Shown one piece after another: positions 52,492-62,345 of a stretch of 64,000 nucleotides of DNA (positions are counted from its first letter, which is position 1; the number at the start of each line of letters is the position of its first letter). The notes beneath the pieces are model-generated. The model made no database searches. It saw only the letters and a program-made list of their open reading frames with translations, and was not told the DNA's origin. Location of the stretch: contig NZ_FUWG01000004.1 in NCBI RefSeq assembly GCF_900167145.1, positions 3,490-67,489 of the forward strand, given 5' to 3'. Origin of the DNA: Treponema porcinum (lineage in GTDB: Bacteria; Spirochaetota; Spirochaetia; Treponematales; Treponemataceae). The translations under genes were made by a program, and so were the position numbers.

Positions 52492-54340
52492 TTATCATAT
52501 TCTCCGTAACAGGAGTTCCCGGTGCAGGATTCTGACTTTTTACCCAGCCGGAACCGTTTATTTTTACCTGAATGCCGTTTGAGTTCACCAAATTCATAAT
52601 GTCGCGCTTTGAAAGCCCCGTAAAATCAGGAAGTTTTTTTCCAAGAATAATCGGGCGTGCGGCAGAAATACTGATTTTTCCGCTGTGTTCAAGGCTTGCG
52701 GCATCTCCGCGGCTCATTCCAAGATAGTCGATGATTTCGTCGGCCGCTTTTGCAATAACAGGCGCAACAATGCGTCCTGCATACGTTTCACCTTTTGCTT
52801 TTTCAACAACGATATACAGAATTATCTGTGGATCTTCCACCGGAAAAATCGCCATACAGTTTGAAAGAAAATCGGTCGTGCTGTAGCCGCCGCTTTTTGA
52901 CGCCATCTGCGCAGTTCCTGTCTTTACACCAAGCGAAATATCGTTCAGCCGCGCACGGGAGCCTGTTCCTGACGTCGCCGTCGTTTCCATACAACTTAAT
53001 ACGTATTCCGCCGTAGACTGCTTAAGGACGCGCTCCTTTGGAACTGCTGTATGCTCATAAAAAACAGAACCGTCTTTGTTCGTAATCCGCTTTACAAGAG
53101 TGAGTTTAAGCGGAATTCCCTTGTTTGCAATCGCCGTCGCCGCCTGAACCATCTGCAAGGCAGAAACGCTTATTTCCTGACCGATGGCAATCGTCGGCTT
53201 TGAGCGGACAGACCATAATGCACTGTCAGAATCTTTTACAGAACCGTATGTTTCGCCCGGAAGTTCAATCTCCGTCCGCTGACCGAATCCCAAAGCGCGG
53301 ATTTTTGCAATAAAATCATCATCACTTATCCTGTCGCTTATCTGTCCCAGAACGTCATTACAGGAATATTTCAGCGCATCACGCGCCGTAAGCCATCCGT
53401 GACGGTCAAGGCACTTTATCCGTACCGCTTCTCCACCCTTAATGCGCCGCTCGTACATTCCGTCGCACAGAAAACTGTCATCCGGACGGATAAGTCCCTG
53501 GTCACAGGCAACGGAAACTGTAAAAATCTTGAAAACAGAGCCCGGTTCATACGCTTCCATCGCAGGGCGGTCAACAGTTTCTGCAACGGACGCATAGCTG
53601 TATTCGTTAAGATTTGCGGACGGAAGGCTTATATATGAAAGAATTTCGCCGTTTTTTGCATCTGCCGCAATCAGCATCATTGATTCTGCCTGCGTCGTCC
53701 GCATCGTATCGCGCGCAATTTCCTCAAGTTTGTACTGAAGGTTTGCGTCAATCGTAAGGTATACGTTTTTTTCCTGCGACTCTTTTGCGTTTTCATCTTT
53801 TTCAGACGGCTGAAGGTATGACTGCATAGAATATTCAATGCCGGCAAGACCTTTTCCGTCGTCGCCCATATAACCGATAAGCTGGGAAGCAAGCGCATTT
53901 TCCGGGTAAATGCGTCCCGGAATCCTGTCGTAATTTACGTAAACGTAGCCTTTTGCATCCGTAATTTTCTTGAGTTCTGCATACGCGGTCTGCGTAATTT
54001 TTTTCTTAAGGTAGACAAAACTCGCCGCGCTGTTCTGTTCCAAAATCCGCATTATGTCGCTGCTTTCCATTCCAAGCGGACCGCTTACGTCATCTGCAAA
54101 CTGCGCCTTGTTCCTTACAAGATGAGGCGTTACCCCGACGTGATAAAAATTCGTCTGAACGGCAAGCGGCTTTCCGTTCCTGTCTACTATTGAACCTCTC
54201 TGGACAGGAGGAGCCGAACTGACGATTGAGGAAACAGGGGTAAACGCAAGCTTTGCATACAGCACCAGAACGTATATCACAAAAATTCCGAAAACTGCCA
54301 GCATACCTATCAAAGCTTTTTTATTGAAAAATCCGTTCAT
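52472..54340 (-). CDS. Penicillin-binding protein (class B transpeptidase, FtsI-like) with PASTA domain
   Basis: A 622-residue membrane-anchored transpeptidase. One N-terminal membrane segment (residues about 10-32) is followed by the dimerisation domain starting PPVQRGSIVDRNGKPLAVQT. The active-site motifs are GSVFKIF (SxxK), KYSCNDV (SxN) and GVKTGTAQ (KTG). A single PASTA domain is at the C-terminus (PDFTGLSKRDIMNLVNSNG). It cross-links septal or lateral peptidoglycan. It overlaps lepB by 4 bases (ATGA), so the two are translationally coupled. Confidence 0.92.
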   Translation of the reverse strand: MNGFFNKKALIGMLAVFGIFVIYVLVLYAKLAFTPVSSIVSSAPPVQRGSIVDRNGKPLAVQTNFYHVGVTPHLVRNKAQFADDVSGPLGMESSDIMRILEQNSAASFVYLKKKITQTAYAELKKITDAKGYVYVNYDRIPGRIYPENALASQLIGYMGDDGKGLAGIEYSMQSYLQPSEKDENAKESQEKNVYLTIDANLQYKLEEIARDTMRTTQAESMMLIAADAKNGEILSYISLPSANLNEYSYASVAETVDRPAMEAYEPGSVFKIFTVSVACDQGLIRPDDSFLCDGMYERRIKGGEAVRIKCLDRHGWLTARDALKYSCNDVLGQISDRISDDDFIAKIRALGFGQRTEIELPGETYGSVKDSDSALWSVRSKPTIAIGQEISVSALQMVQAATAIANKGIPLKLTLVKRITNKDGSVFYEHTAVPKERVLKQSTAEYVLSCMETTATSGTGSRARLNDISLGVKTGTAQMASKSGGYSTTDFLSNCMAIFPVEDPQIILYIVVEKAKGETYAGRIVAPVIAKAADEIIDYLGMSRGDAASLEHSGKISISAARPIILGKKLPDFTGLSKRDIMNLVNSNGIQVKINGSGWVKSQNPAPGTPVTENMIIELNLE

Positions 54341-54831
54341 CTGATGATTACTTTTCCTATTATGTTTTCAGTTGAAACAAAGCCATAGCTTCTTGAATCA
54401 AGGGATTCCGAATAGTTATCTCCCAAAACCAGCACATAACCTTCCGGCACTGACGTAAACTGCGCCATTTTGCGGAACTGGCTCTCCGTCAGCACGATTT
54501 TTTTTCCATTTACAGAAAGAGTATACTCCGTATCGCCCGAAAAATCCAGTTGCGCGCCTCCGACTGCTACGCATCGCTTCACCACAATTTTATCATCGTG
54601 AAGAAAAATGACAATATCTCCGTCCGAAGGTTCTGCCCACTGCACAAAAAATTCTCCGCGGAACGGCTTTACAAGTCCGTACGCAAGTTTATTTACAAGA
54701 ACGGCCTGACCGTCATTCAGCGCAGGTTCCATAGAAACGCCGGAAACATACAGGATGTCAAAACAGAACAGTTTTATAAAAAGTCCCAGAAAAAGTCCTG
54801 CCACCACTGTAAAAACAAAACATTTTTTCAT
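54337..54831 (-). CDS. lepB: Signal peptidase I
   Basis: A 164-residue inner-membrane serine protease that removes signal peptides. It has one N-terminal membrane segment, then VSGVSMEPAL with the catalytic serine, DGDIVIFLHDD, and KIVVKRCVAVGGAQL with the catalytic lysine. VLGDNYSESLDSRSYGFV is the S26 box D/E signature. It is short for the family, with a single anchor. The pairing with a penicillin-binding protein suggests a role in envelope growth. It may be a second, specialised copy; no other is in the window. Confidence 0.9.
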   Translation of the reverse strand: MKKCFVFTVVAGLFLGLFIKLFCFDILYVSGVSMEPALNDGQAVLVNKLAYGLVKPFRGEFFVQWAEPSDGDIVIFLHDDKIVVKRCVAVGGAQLDFSGDTEYTLSVNGKKIVLTESQFRKMAQFTSVPEGYVLVLGDNYSESLDSRSYGFVSTENIIGKVIIR

Positions 54832-54919
54832 TCGTATTCCACTAAAAAAAAATTGCGCGCGCTTTTCCGCACTGCAAAATATTCTAATAATGATTATGCA
54901 AAGTGTCGATAGATGATAT

Positions 54920-56164
54920 ATGGAAATAATCAGTTACGTCGGATTTGACAACAGAAATTACAGCAGCTCAATGGAAAATGCCGTAAACCGTTTAACTGCA
55001 TTCTTCAGAAAACACGCAGAACATCTCCCTGCCTTTAAGACAGAAACGAATATTCTTCATACACCATACGCCAGGGAAGCACGACACAGTGCATCCGCGG
55101 CAAAGCAGGCAGGATTTTCGTTCCACCCTAAAATGATTTTGAACTATTCTGCGGCAGCGTATAATTTCATCGCAAAAAACCGAAGCATAATTCTTAAAAC
55201 AGCCGTTGCAGCCTTTGTAACTGCATCCGCCGCCGTTTTTGCCGCAAAGCACATCGATTTTTCTCCGCGCCTTTCTTCTCCGCTTAACCTTGACCAGAGC
55301 AGCGCGCTCGACATAGAAAAACTTAACGCAATAATGTCATCGTTTGCGCTCGAAGAAACGCAGGAATATACGTCGGACGGCACTCTTGTGGGAGAAGAAG
55401 CTTCCGTTCCATTGCAAACAGTATTCTCCCAGCCTGTAACGTTCCAGACATACAAAGTACAGCCGGGAAATACAATCAGCGGAATTACAAAAAAATTCGG
55501 GTTGAAAAATATTTCTACGCTGATTGCCGTAAACGACATTGACAACGTACGCCAGCTGTGCGCCGGACAGAAACTGAAAATTCCTTCAATAGATGGATTG
55601 TACTACACAGTAAAACCCGGGAACTCGCTTACAGGAATTTCTGCAAAATACAACGTAACGATGGAAGACCTGCTTGACGTAAATGAACTTGAAGCAGCGG
55701 AACTTAAGGCAGGACAGCAGCTTTTCATTCCGGGAGCAAAACTTGAATCATCTGCATTGCAGAATGCGCTAGGCGAACTTTTTAAGCGCCCTATAGCAGC
55801 AAAATTCCGCTTTACCTCAATGTTCGGTCCGCGCCTTGATCCGTTCTCCGGCGTAAAATCATACCACACAGGCATTGATATGGCATGTCCGCAGGGAACG
55901 CCGATTCTTGCATCAAGTTCAGGTACAGTGTCATTTGCAGGATATTCAAACATCTACGGAAACTACGTAATCATAAAGCACGCAAACGGATACCAGACTC
56001 TGTACGCCCATATGTCAAAAATTCTTGCAAAAAAAGGACAGTGGGTAAGTCAGGGAACAAGAATAGGTCTTGTAGGTTCTACAGGATATTCAACAGGACC
56101 GCACCTGCACTTTACGGTTTACAAGAACGGTCAGCTTGTAAACCCGATGACTCTCATAAAATAA
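54920..56164 (+). CDS. M23 peptidase with two LysM domains
   Basis: A 414-residue peptidoglycan hydrolase. A cytoplasmic N-terminal part of about 90 residues precedes a membrane segment (ILKTAVAAFVTASAAVFAA). Two LysM domains follow at about 177-220 (YKVQPGNTISGITKKFGL) and 228-272 (YTVKPGNSLTGISAKYNV). The C-terminal M23 domain has the zinc site in YHTGIDMACPQG and GPHLHFTVYKNG. It should bind and cut, or activate cutting of, peptidoglycan in the periplasm. No clear Shine-Dalgarno is seen. It is divergent from lepB. Confidence 0.9.
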   Translation: MEIISYVGFDNRNYSSSMENAVNRLTAFFRKHAEHLPAFKTETNILHTPYAREARHSASAAKQAGFSFHPKMILNYSAAAYNFIAKNRSIILKTAVAAFVTASAAVFAAKHIDFSPRLSSPLNLDQSSALDIEKLNAIMSSFALEETQEYTSDGTLVGEEASVPLQTVFSQPVTFQTYKVQPGNTISGITKKFGLKNISTLIAVNDIDNVRQLCAGQKLKIPSIDGLYYTVKPGNSLTGISAKYNVTMEDLLDVNELEAAELKAGQQLFIPGAKLESSALQNALGELFKRPIAAKFRFTSMFGPRLDPFSGVKSYHTGIDMACPQGTPILASSSGTVSFAGYSNIYGNYVIIKHANGYQTLYAHMSKILAKKGQWVSQGTRIGLVGSTGYSTGPHLHFTVYKNGQLVNPMTLIK

Positions 56165-56214
56165 AAGGAACAGCCGCCACGCCATAAAAGCCAGGCGGAC
56201 TCAGGCAGAAATAT

Positions 56215-56457
56215 ATGATGACAAATGTATGCAGCGGCTGCGGCCGCGAAATTGAGAAGAATTTCGTATACTGTCCATGGTGCGGAATCCAGTTGATAAG
56301 AAAAGAAAGCCGGGAATACCAAAATCTTTTTTTTGAACAGGTGGAACGAAAACGCCGTACGGAGCAGGAACAGAAACTTCAGAACGTAGGAAAACAGCTG
56401 GACGAGCTGGAAAAAGAGCTTGATGTCCTTGTCCTGTGTGCGGAACTTGCACGCTGA
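56215..56457 (+). CDS. Small zinc-ribbon protein with coiled coil
   Basis: An 80-residue protein. Two CxxC pairs, CSGCG and CPWCG (residues about 6-24), form a zinc ribbon. The rest (residues 35-75) is a charged helix rich in Glu, Lys and Gln that probably forms a coiled coil (KLQNVGKQLDELEKELDVLV). It lies 50 bases after the M23 peptidase and 19 bases before the propeller/deacetylase gene, so it belongs to the same unit. Start may be 56215 or the next ATG at 56218. Role unknown. Confidence 0.7.
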   Translation: MMTNVCSGCGREIEKNFVYCPWCGIQLIRKESREYQNLFFEQVERKRRTEQEQKLQNVGKQLDELEKELDVLVLCAELAR

Positions 56458-56476
56458 CTTTTTACGGGAGATTACA

Positions 56477-58738
56477 ATGAATGTTAAACAGACAGTCCTG
56501 AAACATACAGTCCTGCTTTTATGTATGCTTGCAGCCCTTCCGGCTGCCGCAGGAATTCAGTTCGGCGACGGCGACATAAATAAAAATAACGACGTACTGT
56601 TCACCGTAAGGCACAACATTGCCGGAATAAACTCTTACCGGACGCTTTTTAAGGCGAATATCAAAAACGGAACTGCGGAAGTGCGTCCGGAAATACTGAC
56701 GTATTACCCTGAGCAGATGGAACTTCTGAACGGAGGAAAAATCCTCCAGATACGAAACCGCTACGGCACAGTGTGGTACAGTACCGCAGAAAAAAAAGCC
56801 GTCTGGAATGACTGCGCTTCCGTAATCCCGGAAAATTCACACCGGACAGCGCCTGTTGCCGCAAGTCAGGACGGAAAATGGATTTGTTACATCGAAAAGA
56901 AAAATTACGCCACCGGCGCGCTCACGCTGAGCACTTTCTCCGGCGAAAAATCGCTCGTCCTCGACAGTAATGCATCATTCAGCTATACAAAAATTCCTGC
57001 AAAATGGCAGCCGAACGCCCAGATTTTATTATATGAAAAAAACGGCGCAGTCTACTTCTGCAATCCGGAAGCAATGCTCAAGGGAATTGAAGTAAGCGAA
57101 GAATACCGTAAAATTGGACCGGGAACAATCGACTCCGTAAACTGGACAGGCGGAAAATACCTTGTCTACATCGACGGCGACATCGTATACCGAATAAGCA
57201 GCAAGGAACTTTACACTCTCGGACTTTATTCAGGAATAATCGGAAAAGGAACGGCAATCGGAAGGCTTCCAAACCATTTCAATTCCGGCAAGGATTCTTT
57301 CAGCGTAAACAAAAACCTCACGGCAATCGTCATCATTCAGGGAGGAAAAAATTTTACGCTGTACCGCATAAACGGAGCTTCCTGTAACTATCTGGATGCC
57401 GTTTCTACAAAATCATACACAAACAACGAAGGTTCTTTACTCGACGTCCGTATCGTATGGCCGGACGCACTCATCGCAAACGATTTTGAACAGCCGGGTC
57501 TGCCAGTTCCGTCCATATGGATGAAAACGCTCCCGTACAACGGAAAACCGGCCGCCGCGGCAGTTTACCGTATGAACGATAAATTTTCAAAAATCCTTGC
57601 AATAGAAGACTCAGGACTTCCGGCATTTTCTCCAGATAAATCGCGCTGTGCATTTTTCTCCGGCTCAACGGCATATATCTACGACACGGCAGAATGGAAG
57701 AGGATTGACGAAATCACCGGCGAAAAAATCACATCAATTATCTGGGTAGACTCAGACACGCTGTATCTTGGCGGTGAAAAAACAATCAGAAAATGGTCGA
57801 TAAAAGAAAAGTCTGCGAAAACGATTATGCTGTCACAGGCGGTAAACGCCTGGTGGAACGATACAGGAAATATCACGGCCGACACTGGAAACGGAAAATC
57901 ATATATATACAACCCGCAGTCAGGAACATGGAGCGAAAATGGTCTTTCCGCGGAACACAAAAATGTCATGCGCAATGAAAATTACCGTGTTTTCTGTGGA
58001 GAAACACCGAATTCCCGATACGAAAACGCATTGTACGTGCGTTCACTCAAAGGAAAACCTGTAACAAAACCGCTGCTTGCAGAAACCATACGGAAAACAG
58101 AACCGCCCAAAACAGCTGCCCTGATTTTTGATGCCTACGACAACGCAGACGGTCTTGCAAAAATCCTGTACGAACTGAACCAGTACAACATAAAGGGAAC
58201 TTTCTTTCTGAACGGTGAATTTATCCGCCGCTATCCGAACGAAACAAAGCTGATTTCAATTTCAGGGAACGAATGCGCCTCGCAGTTTTTCTCTACGGCA
58301 AAACTTGTTTCAAAAGACTTTATAATGGACGAAGATTTCATACGGCGCGGACTTGCACGCAATGAGGACGAATTCTTTGCCGTAACAGGAAAAGAACTGT
58401 CGCTCTTATGGCATGCCCCGTACTATTTCAAGTCAGAACGGCTTGTAACGGCAGGAAAGAACGCCGGCTACTCCTACGTAGACGCATCAAAACATTCCTA
58501 TGATACAGTAACGCTCGAAGATGCAGTTTCTTCATCATCAAACTATTACACGCCGGCTGAACTTATAAACATTTATATGTCATCGCTCATCAAAAACAAG
58601 GGCGGAATAATTCCTGTAACGGTAGGAATTGCAGGCGGCAGCAGAAAAAGCTACGTATACGACAGCCTTGACCTTCTTATAAGTGCAATTTTAGACGAAG
58701 GCTTCCAGATTGTTCCGGTTCGTATGCTAATTCAATAG
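56477..58738 (+). CDS. Exported beta-propeller fused to a degenerate NodB/polysaccharide-deacetylase domain
   Basis: A 753-residue exported protein with a signal peptide (residues 1-26). Residues about 30-520 are repetitive beta-structure of TolB/WD-like propeller type (SPDKSRCAFFSGSTAYIYD). From about 550 the fold is NodB-like: KTAALIFDAYDNADGLAKIL, then NIKGTFFLNGEFIRRYPN and LLWHAPYYF. The usual FDDGP motif reads FDAYD, and the HxxxH metal site expected after GNE is replaced by CASQFFSTA. Catalytic metal binding is therefore doubtful and it may bind rather than cut glycan. The ATG at 56477 is preceded by ACGGGAG. Confidence 0.7.
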   Translation: MNVKQTVLKHTVLLLCMLAALPAAAGIQFGDGDINKNNDVLFTVRHNIAGINSYRTLFKANIKNGTAEVRPEILTYYPEQMELLNGGKILQIRNRYGTVWYSTAEKKAVWNDCASVIPENSHRTAPVAASQDGKWICYIEKKNYATGALTLSTFSGEKSLVLDSNASFSYTKIPAKWQPNAQILLYEKNGAVYFCNPEAMLKGIEVSEEYRKIGPGTIDSVNWTGGKYLVYIDGDIVYRISSKELYTLGLYSGIIGKGTAIGRLPNHFNSGKDSFSVNKNLTAIVIIQGGKNFTLYRINGASCNYLDAVSTKSYTNNEGSLLDVRIVWPDALIANDFEQPGLPVPSIWMKTLPYNGKPAAAAVYRMNDKFSKILAIEDSGLPAFSPDKSRCAFFSGSTAYIYDTAEWKRIDEITGEKITSIIWVDSDTLYLGGEKTIRKWSIKEKSAKTIMLSQAVNAWWNDTGNITADTGNGKSYIYNPQSGTWSENGLSAEHKNVMRNENYRVFCGETPNSRYENALYVRSLKGKPVTKPLLAETIRKTEPPKTAALIFDAYDNADGLAKILYELNQYNIKGTFFLNGEFIRRYPNETKLISISGNECASQFFSTAKLVSKDFIMDEDFIRRGLARNEDEFFAVTGKELSLLWHAPYYFKSERLVTAGKNAGYSYVDASKHSYDTVTLEDAVSSSSNYYTPAELINIYMSSLIKNKGGIIPVTVGIAGGSRKSYVYDSLDLLISAILDEGFQIVPVRMLIQ

Positions 58739-58904
58739 CATCTGCAAAAAAAAGCAGGATAGAATACATCCGAAAGTTTCAAAAAACATTTTTGCAAATA
58801 CGCCGAGTCAAGGCACGCTGTCGCTTAAAGCCTTGACTTCGTTGTTTTTAAGGTTTGTATTAAACCTTAAATAAAAAAAGCCCTTTCTCAAAGAGAAAGG
58901 GCTT
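58739..58904. other. Intergenic region with stem-loops between the propeller gene and tRNA-Asn
   Basis: A hairpin GTCAAGGC/GCCTTGAC at about 58809-58836 follows the propeller/deacetylase gene and may close its transcript. A small palindrome, AAGGTTTGTATTAAACCTT, lies near 58850-58868. No gene is seen. The rest up to 59128, apart from the tRNA and its promoter, is AT-rich spacer. Confidence 0.5.
58868..58904 (-). terminator. Terminator of tRNA-Asn
   Basis: Directly after the tRNA 3-prime end on the minus strand, AGCCCTTTCTC pairs with GAGAAAGGGCT, followed by a run of T. Confidence 0.85.
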
Positions 58905-58977
58905 CGGCTGCTGCAGGTTTTGAACCTGCGACACATGGATTAACAGTCCATTGCTCTACCAGCTGAGCTAAGCAACC
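58905..58977 (-). tRNA. tRNA-Asn (anticodon GTT)
   Basis: On the minus strand the acceptor GGTTGCT pairs with AGCAGCC, the D arm is GCTC/GAGC, the anticodon stem ATGGA/TCCAT encloses CTGTTAA with anticodon GTT, and the T arm is GCAGG/CCTGC around TTCAAAA. The discriminator base is G. CCA is not encoded. Confidence 0.95.
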
Positions 58978-59002
58978 ATAACATTCTTGCGAATGTGCTG
59001 AT

Positions 59003-59031
59003 AATATATACGAATGAAAAAAAAAGGTCAA
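59003..59031 (-). promoter_or_regulatory. tRNA-Asn promoter
   Basis: TTGACC (59026-59031) and TATATT (59003-59008) on the minus strand are 17 bp apart, giving a start about 20 bases before the mature tRNA. Confidence 0.65.
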
Positions 59032-59128
59032 CAGGGGAAGCACAAAAAAATCTTATTTTTTTCTTTTTTTATGCTTTCACCAGCTGACCGTTTTTGCCGG
59101 CAGAAAAATCAGTCTGCCGGTTTCCGCA

Positions 59129-62100
59129 TTATTTTTCCAGTATGAATTCTACGCGGCGGTTCTTCCAGTTGTTGTCCTTGTCCTTATAGTCAACGACAAG
59201 TTCTGTTCCGCCCTTTCCTTCCGTAGAAAGACGGCTTGCGCTCACGCCTTTTTTCACAAGGTATGATTTTACAAACTCGGCGCGCTTTCCTGAAAGCGGA
59301 ATCAAAGCCGGTCCCCAAAGCCTCATATTGTCCTCGGTTTCCTCAGCTGCATTGTCCGTAACGCGGTTTGCGTGTCCTACAACCGTAACCTTATAATCCT
59401 TAAATTTATTCAGAATTTCTGCGATACGGTTCAGAACGCGCTCGTTGTTTTCGGCAATGGCAGGATCAAGTCCGCCTTTTCCGACCTCAGCAGTTGTCTT
59501 GAAGTCAGCATTGTCGCTGCGGAAAATAATTGACGGAACCGCCATCTTAAGTACGTCGCCGTCACGAATAACAAGCACGTCCACAGAAATTACGCCTTTT
59601 ACGATGCTCGTCATTCCAAGTACATCAGTTACGGTAAATACATACGGATAGTCCATTGCAGACTGAACGCGCTCTGCCTTTCCGTTAGAATCCTTCTGAA
59701 TATTGGAAAGACCATCCCAGATAATGCGCTCTGTAATTGCAGACGTTCCTTTTGTAGTCCAGAACGGCTTTCCGTTCGGTGCATTAATGACAAACGACCA
59801 GTTCTTGAACGCAGCCTTTGAAGTTCCCGTCAGCCTGATGAACAAATCATCGTCCGTTCCGTCGTTATCCGGGCTGAAATATTGAGGAGCCGTGCGTACC
59901 GTAAGCTGCGGCGGAGTTGCCGTACAGATAAACGGAGATGAAACGGCGTCAATCTTGTTTCCTTTCTTGTAGACTATACTGAGCGTTCCGGTGAACGTAC
60001 CTTCTGCAACAGCACCTTTGTTATCAAGACCGTCCCAGGTAACGGAAGCAGGAAGATTTGCGCTGTCCTTGCTTGACCATCCGCGGACGGACGTTCCGTT
60101 TTCGCTTCGTATGTCGAAATTCCAGGAAAGAATGTCGTCCGGAACGCTTGTCCTTATAGAGAATACCTGCGTATCAAGGACACCGTCGCCGTTCGGAGAA
60201 ATTCCATCATTCTCCGCCGTTATATATGCTTTTGTATCGCGGGTATCAAGTGCGATACCTGCAATTTTCGTGCTGAAAGAATTGCCTGCTTCGTCCTCTG
60301 ACGAAATGACAATCGAATACGTGCCGTCAGGAGCTTTGTTTCCGCTTTCGTCCTTTCCGTCCCAATCAAAACCGTCTTTTCCGTTCGTTCTTACAACGCC
60401 TTTCCAGGTGTATGTACGGACAGTTTTTCCAGAAGCGTTCACTACTTCTGCTTTCCAAAGTGACTCGCTGGTACAGTTTGAAACAGTTACAGGAACTGAA
60501 TCCTGATTTCCGTCGCCGTCAGGAGAAAACGCCGTCCACGGAGCAACAGCCTCAAGTTTCGGCGGAACAGTATCAAGCCTGAACGGATTTGACGTAACCT
60601 GCGCCTGAGAACCGTTCGTTGAATTCATTGAAAGAGAAGCCATATACATACCGTCCGGGCAGACCATTCCAGATTCGTCCTTTCCGTCCCAATCGAACCG
60701 GACAGGAAGATTTCTGGAATCTTTCAAAGTCCGCACGCTTGTTCCGTCTGCACTGCGGATTGTAAACGTATAGTCTGCAATGCCGGCAGCATCCTTTACA
60801 ACAGGAACAAACTGCATAGAATCCTTAACCTTGTTTCCGTTAGGACTGAACGCCGTACTGCTCATAGAAAGCAGGACTTTTGCAGCCTTTGTATTAAGCT
60901 CGAACGTTGAATTTGCCGCCGCTACGCCAGTATTGCCGGCAAGGTCAGTTGCGCGAAGTTCAAACGCATACAGTCCGTCAGGAGCAAGCGTTCCGTCAGA
61001 AGCAAAACCGTTCCAGTCAATTGATTCCGGAGGGAATTCTCCAAAGTCATATTCCTTCACCGAAACAGATGGCTTGTCTGCTACATAAATGCGGCCTTTC
61101 CAGGACGGAACAGACGCGTATTTTCCTGCGATGTCCGGCAAAATCGAAATGCGCACGTGAGTCTTTGCGCCTGCACCGAAAATCTTGTCAGAAACAGAAA
61201 TCTGTGCAGAAGGCTTTGTAACGTCAAGAACAAACTCCGGAGATTTAAGCACGGCAGGTTCGTAACCGTTTAAGTAAGTTGCCGCAACCACAGCCTGATA
61301 AATACCCTGCGGAAGCAGTTTTCCATTATCACCGATGCCGTCGAATATAATTTCAGACGGCGGAACGGCAGATTTCGTCTGGTCGTACACCTTGCAGACA
61401 TTTCCCTTTCTGTCAACGATTTTTACAGACCAGGCAGTCAGCTTGTTTCCGCTTTTTGAGTCAGGAACAGGAATTTTCAAATCGAATTTTATAGAAGAAA
61501 GCGGACTGTCCGTTCCCGGAGAAAAATATTTTGTTCCGGAAAGAATGATGTTCGTCGCCGGTTTTTCGGCAGAATAAATAATATTCGTGATTGCCGCCGG
61601 CTCAGAAACGTTCCCGGCACGGTCAACTGCACTTACATCATAGGAATAAACGCCGTCCGGTACAAAGCGTCCGTTATCGTCAGTTCCGTTCCATTTGAAA
61701 TCAGAAGGCTCGGCGGAAGTCCACTTGAAAGTCTTTACGACTTCGCCGGACGCATTCTTGAAACGACCTGTCCATTCGTCTTCAACAGAACCGGTCTGAC
61801 TGATTTTCAGTTCGGATTTTACACCCTCGCCAAAAATCTTGTCCGACAGCTGAGTGAGTGCAACAACAGGCGAAACGGTATCAATTACGACAGGATACGA
61901 ATCAGTCTTGCCGACATTTCCGTTATCGTCCGTTGCAGTAAAATAATAAAAATACGTTCCGTCCGGAGCAGTTTCGCCGTTATCCATTGCGCCGTTCCAG
62001 GAAACGGAAGCAGGAACGGTAACTCCAGTCTTTACAGAGCCAAGCTGCTTAAAGAACGTCTTGAAATTCAGTTTTTGCGGAAGGGCAACTTTATTGCCGA

Positions 62101-62314
62101 TTGTCCGCACCGTATTTCCGCCTTCATCGGTAATTACAAGCTGCCATGAAGTAATATAACGTCTGTCGCTTATTTTTAAAGGAATGACAAATTCATCCTG
62201 TACGCCGTCATTGTTCGGGGAAAAATATTTTTCCTTTTTTTCTGCAAAAACAAAAGCTGGAATACAAAATAAAACAAAAGCCACAGCTTTTACAAAAAAA
62301 GATTTATTACTCAT
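59129..62314 (-). CDS. Large exported FlgD-Ig repeat protein with C-terminal OmpA peptidoglycan-binding domain
   Basis: A 1061-residue envelope protein with a signal peptide (residues about 1-24, ending FVFA). About eight FlgD_ig-type immunoglobulin repeats follow, each with a YFSPNNDGVQDEF-like opening and an F/VxWDGxDxxGxxxPDGxY core (for example FDWDGKDESGNKAPDGTY). The DGxxD openings look like calcium-binding loops. The last 120 residues are an OmpA domain (VGHANRVTDNAAEETEDNMR, then LSGKRAEFVKSYLVKKGV and NRRVEFILEK), which binds peptidoglycan. AGGAG lies 9 bases before the ATG at 62314. It follows the barrel gene by 31 bases; the two may form one outer-membrane complex. Confidence 0.85.
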   Translation of the reverse strand: MSNKSFFVKAVAFVLFCIPAFVFAEKKEKYFSPNNDGVQDEFVIPLKISDRRYITSWQLVITDEGGNTVRTIGNKVALPQKLNFKTFFKQLGSVKTGVTVPASVSWNGAMDNGETAPDGTYFYYFTATDDNGNVGKTDSYPVVIDTVSPVVALTQLSDKIFGEGVKSELKISQTGSVEDEWTGRFKNASGEVVKTFKWTSAEPSDFKWNGTDDNGRFVPDGVYSYDVSAVDRAGNVSEPAAITNIIYSAEKPATNIILSGTKYFSPGTDSPLSSIKFDLKIPVPDSKSGNKLTAWSVKIVDRKGNVCKVYDQTKSAVPPSEIIFDGIGDNGKLLPQGIYQAVVAATYLNGYEPAVLKSPEFVLDVTKPSAQISVSDKIFGAGAKTHVRISILPDIAGKYASVPSWKGRIYVADKPSVSVKEYDFGEFPPESIDWNGFASDGTLAPDGLYAFELRATDLAGNTGVAAANSTFELNTKAAKVLLSMSSTAFSPNGNKVKDSMQFVPVVKDAAGIADYTFTIRSADGTSVRTLKDSRNLPVRFDWDGKDESGMVCPDGMYMASLSMNSTNGSQAQVTSNPFRLDTVPPKLEAVAPWTAFSPDGDGNQDSVPVTVSNCTSESLWKAEVVNASGKTVRTYTWKGVVRTNGKDGFDWDGKDESGNKAPDGTYSIVISSEDEAGNSFSTKIAGIALDTRDTKAYITAENDGISPNGDGVLDTQVFSIRTSVPDDILSWNFDIRSENGTSVRGWSSKDSANLPASVTWDGLDNKGAVAEGTFTGTLSIVYKKGNKIDAVSSPFICTATPPQLTVRTAPQYFSPDNDGTDDDLFIRLTGTSKAAFKNWSFVINAPNGKPFWTTKGTSAITERIIWDGLSNIQKDSNGKAERVQSAMDYPYVFTVTDVLGMTSIVKGVISVDVLVIRDGDVLKMAVPSIIFRSDNADFKTTAEVGKGGLDPAIAENNERVLNRIAEILNKFKDYKVTVVGHANRVTDNAAEETEDNMRLWGPALIPLSGKRAEFVKSYLVKKGVSASRLSTEGKGGTELVVDYKDKDNNWKNRRVEFILEK

Positions 62315-62345
62315 AAAAAGAACTCCTAGTATTTTGTCCCTGCTG

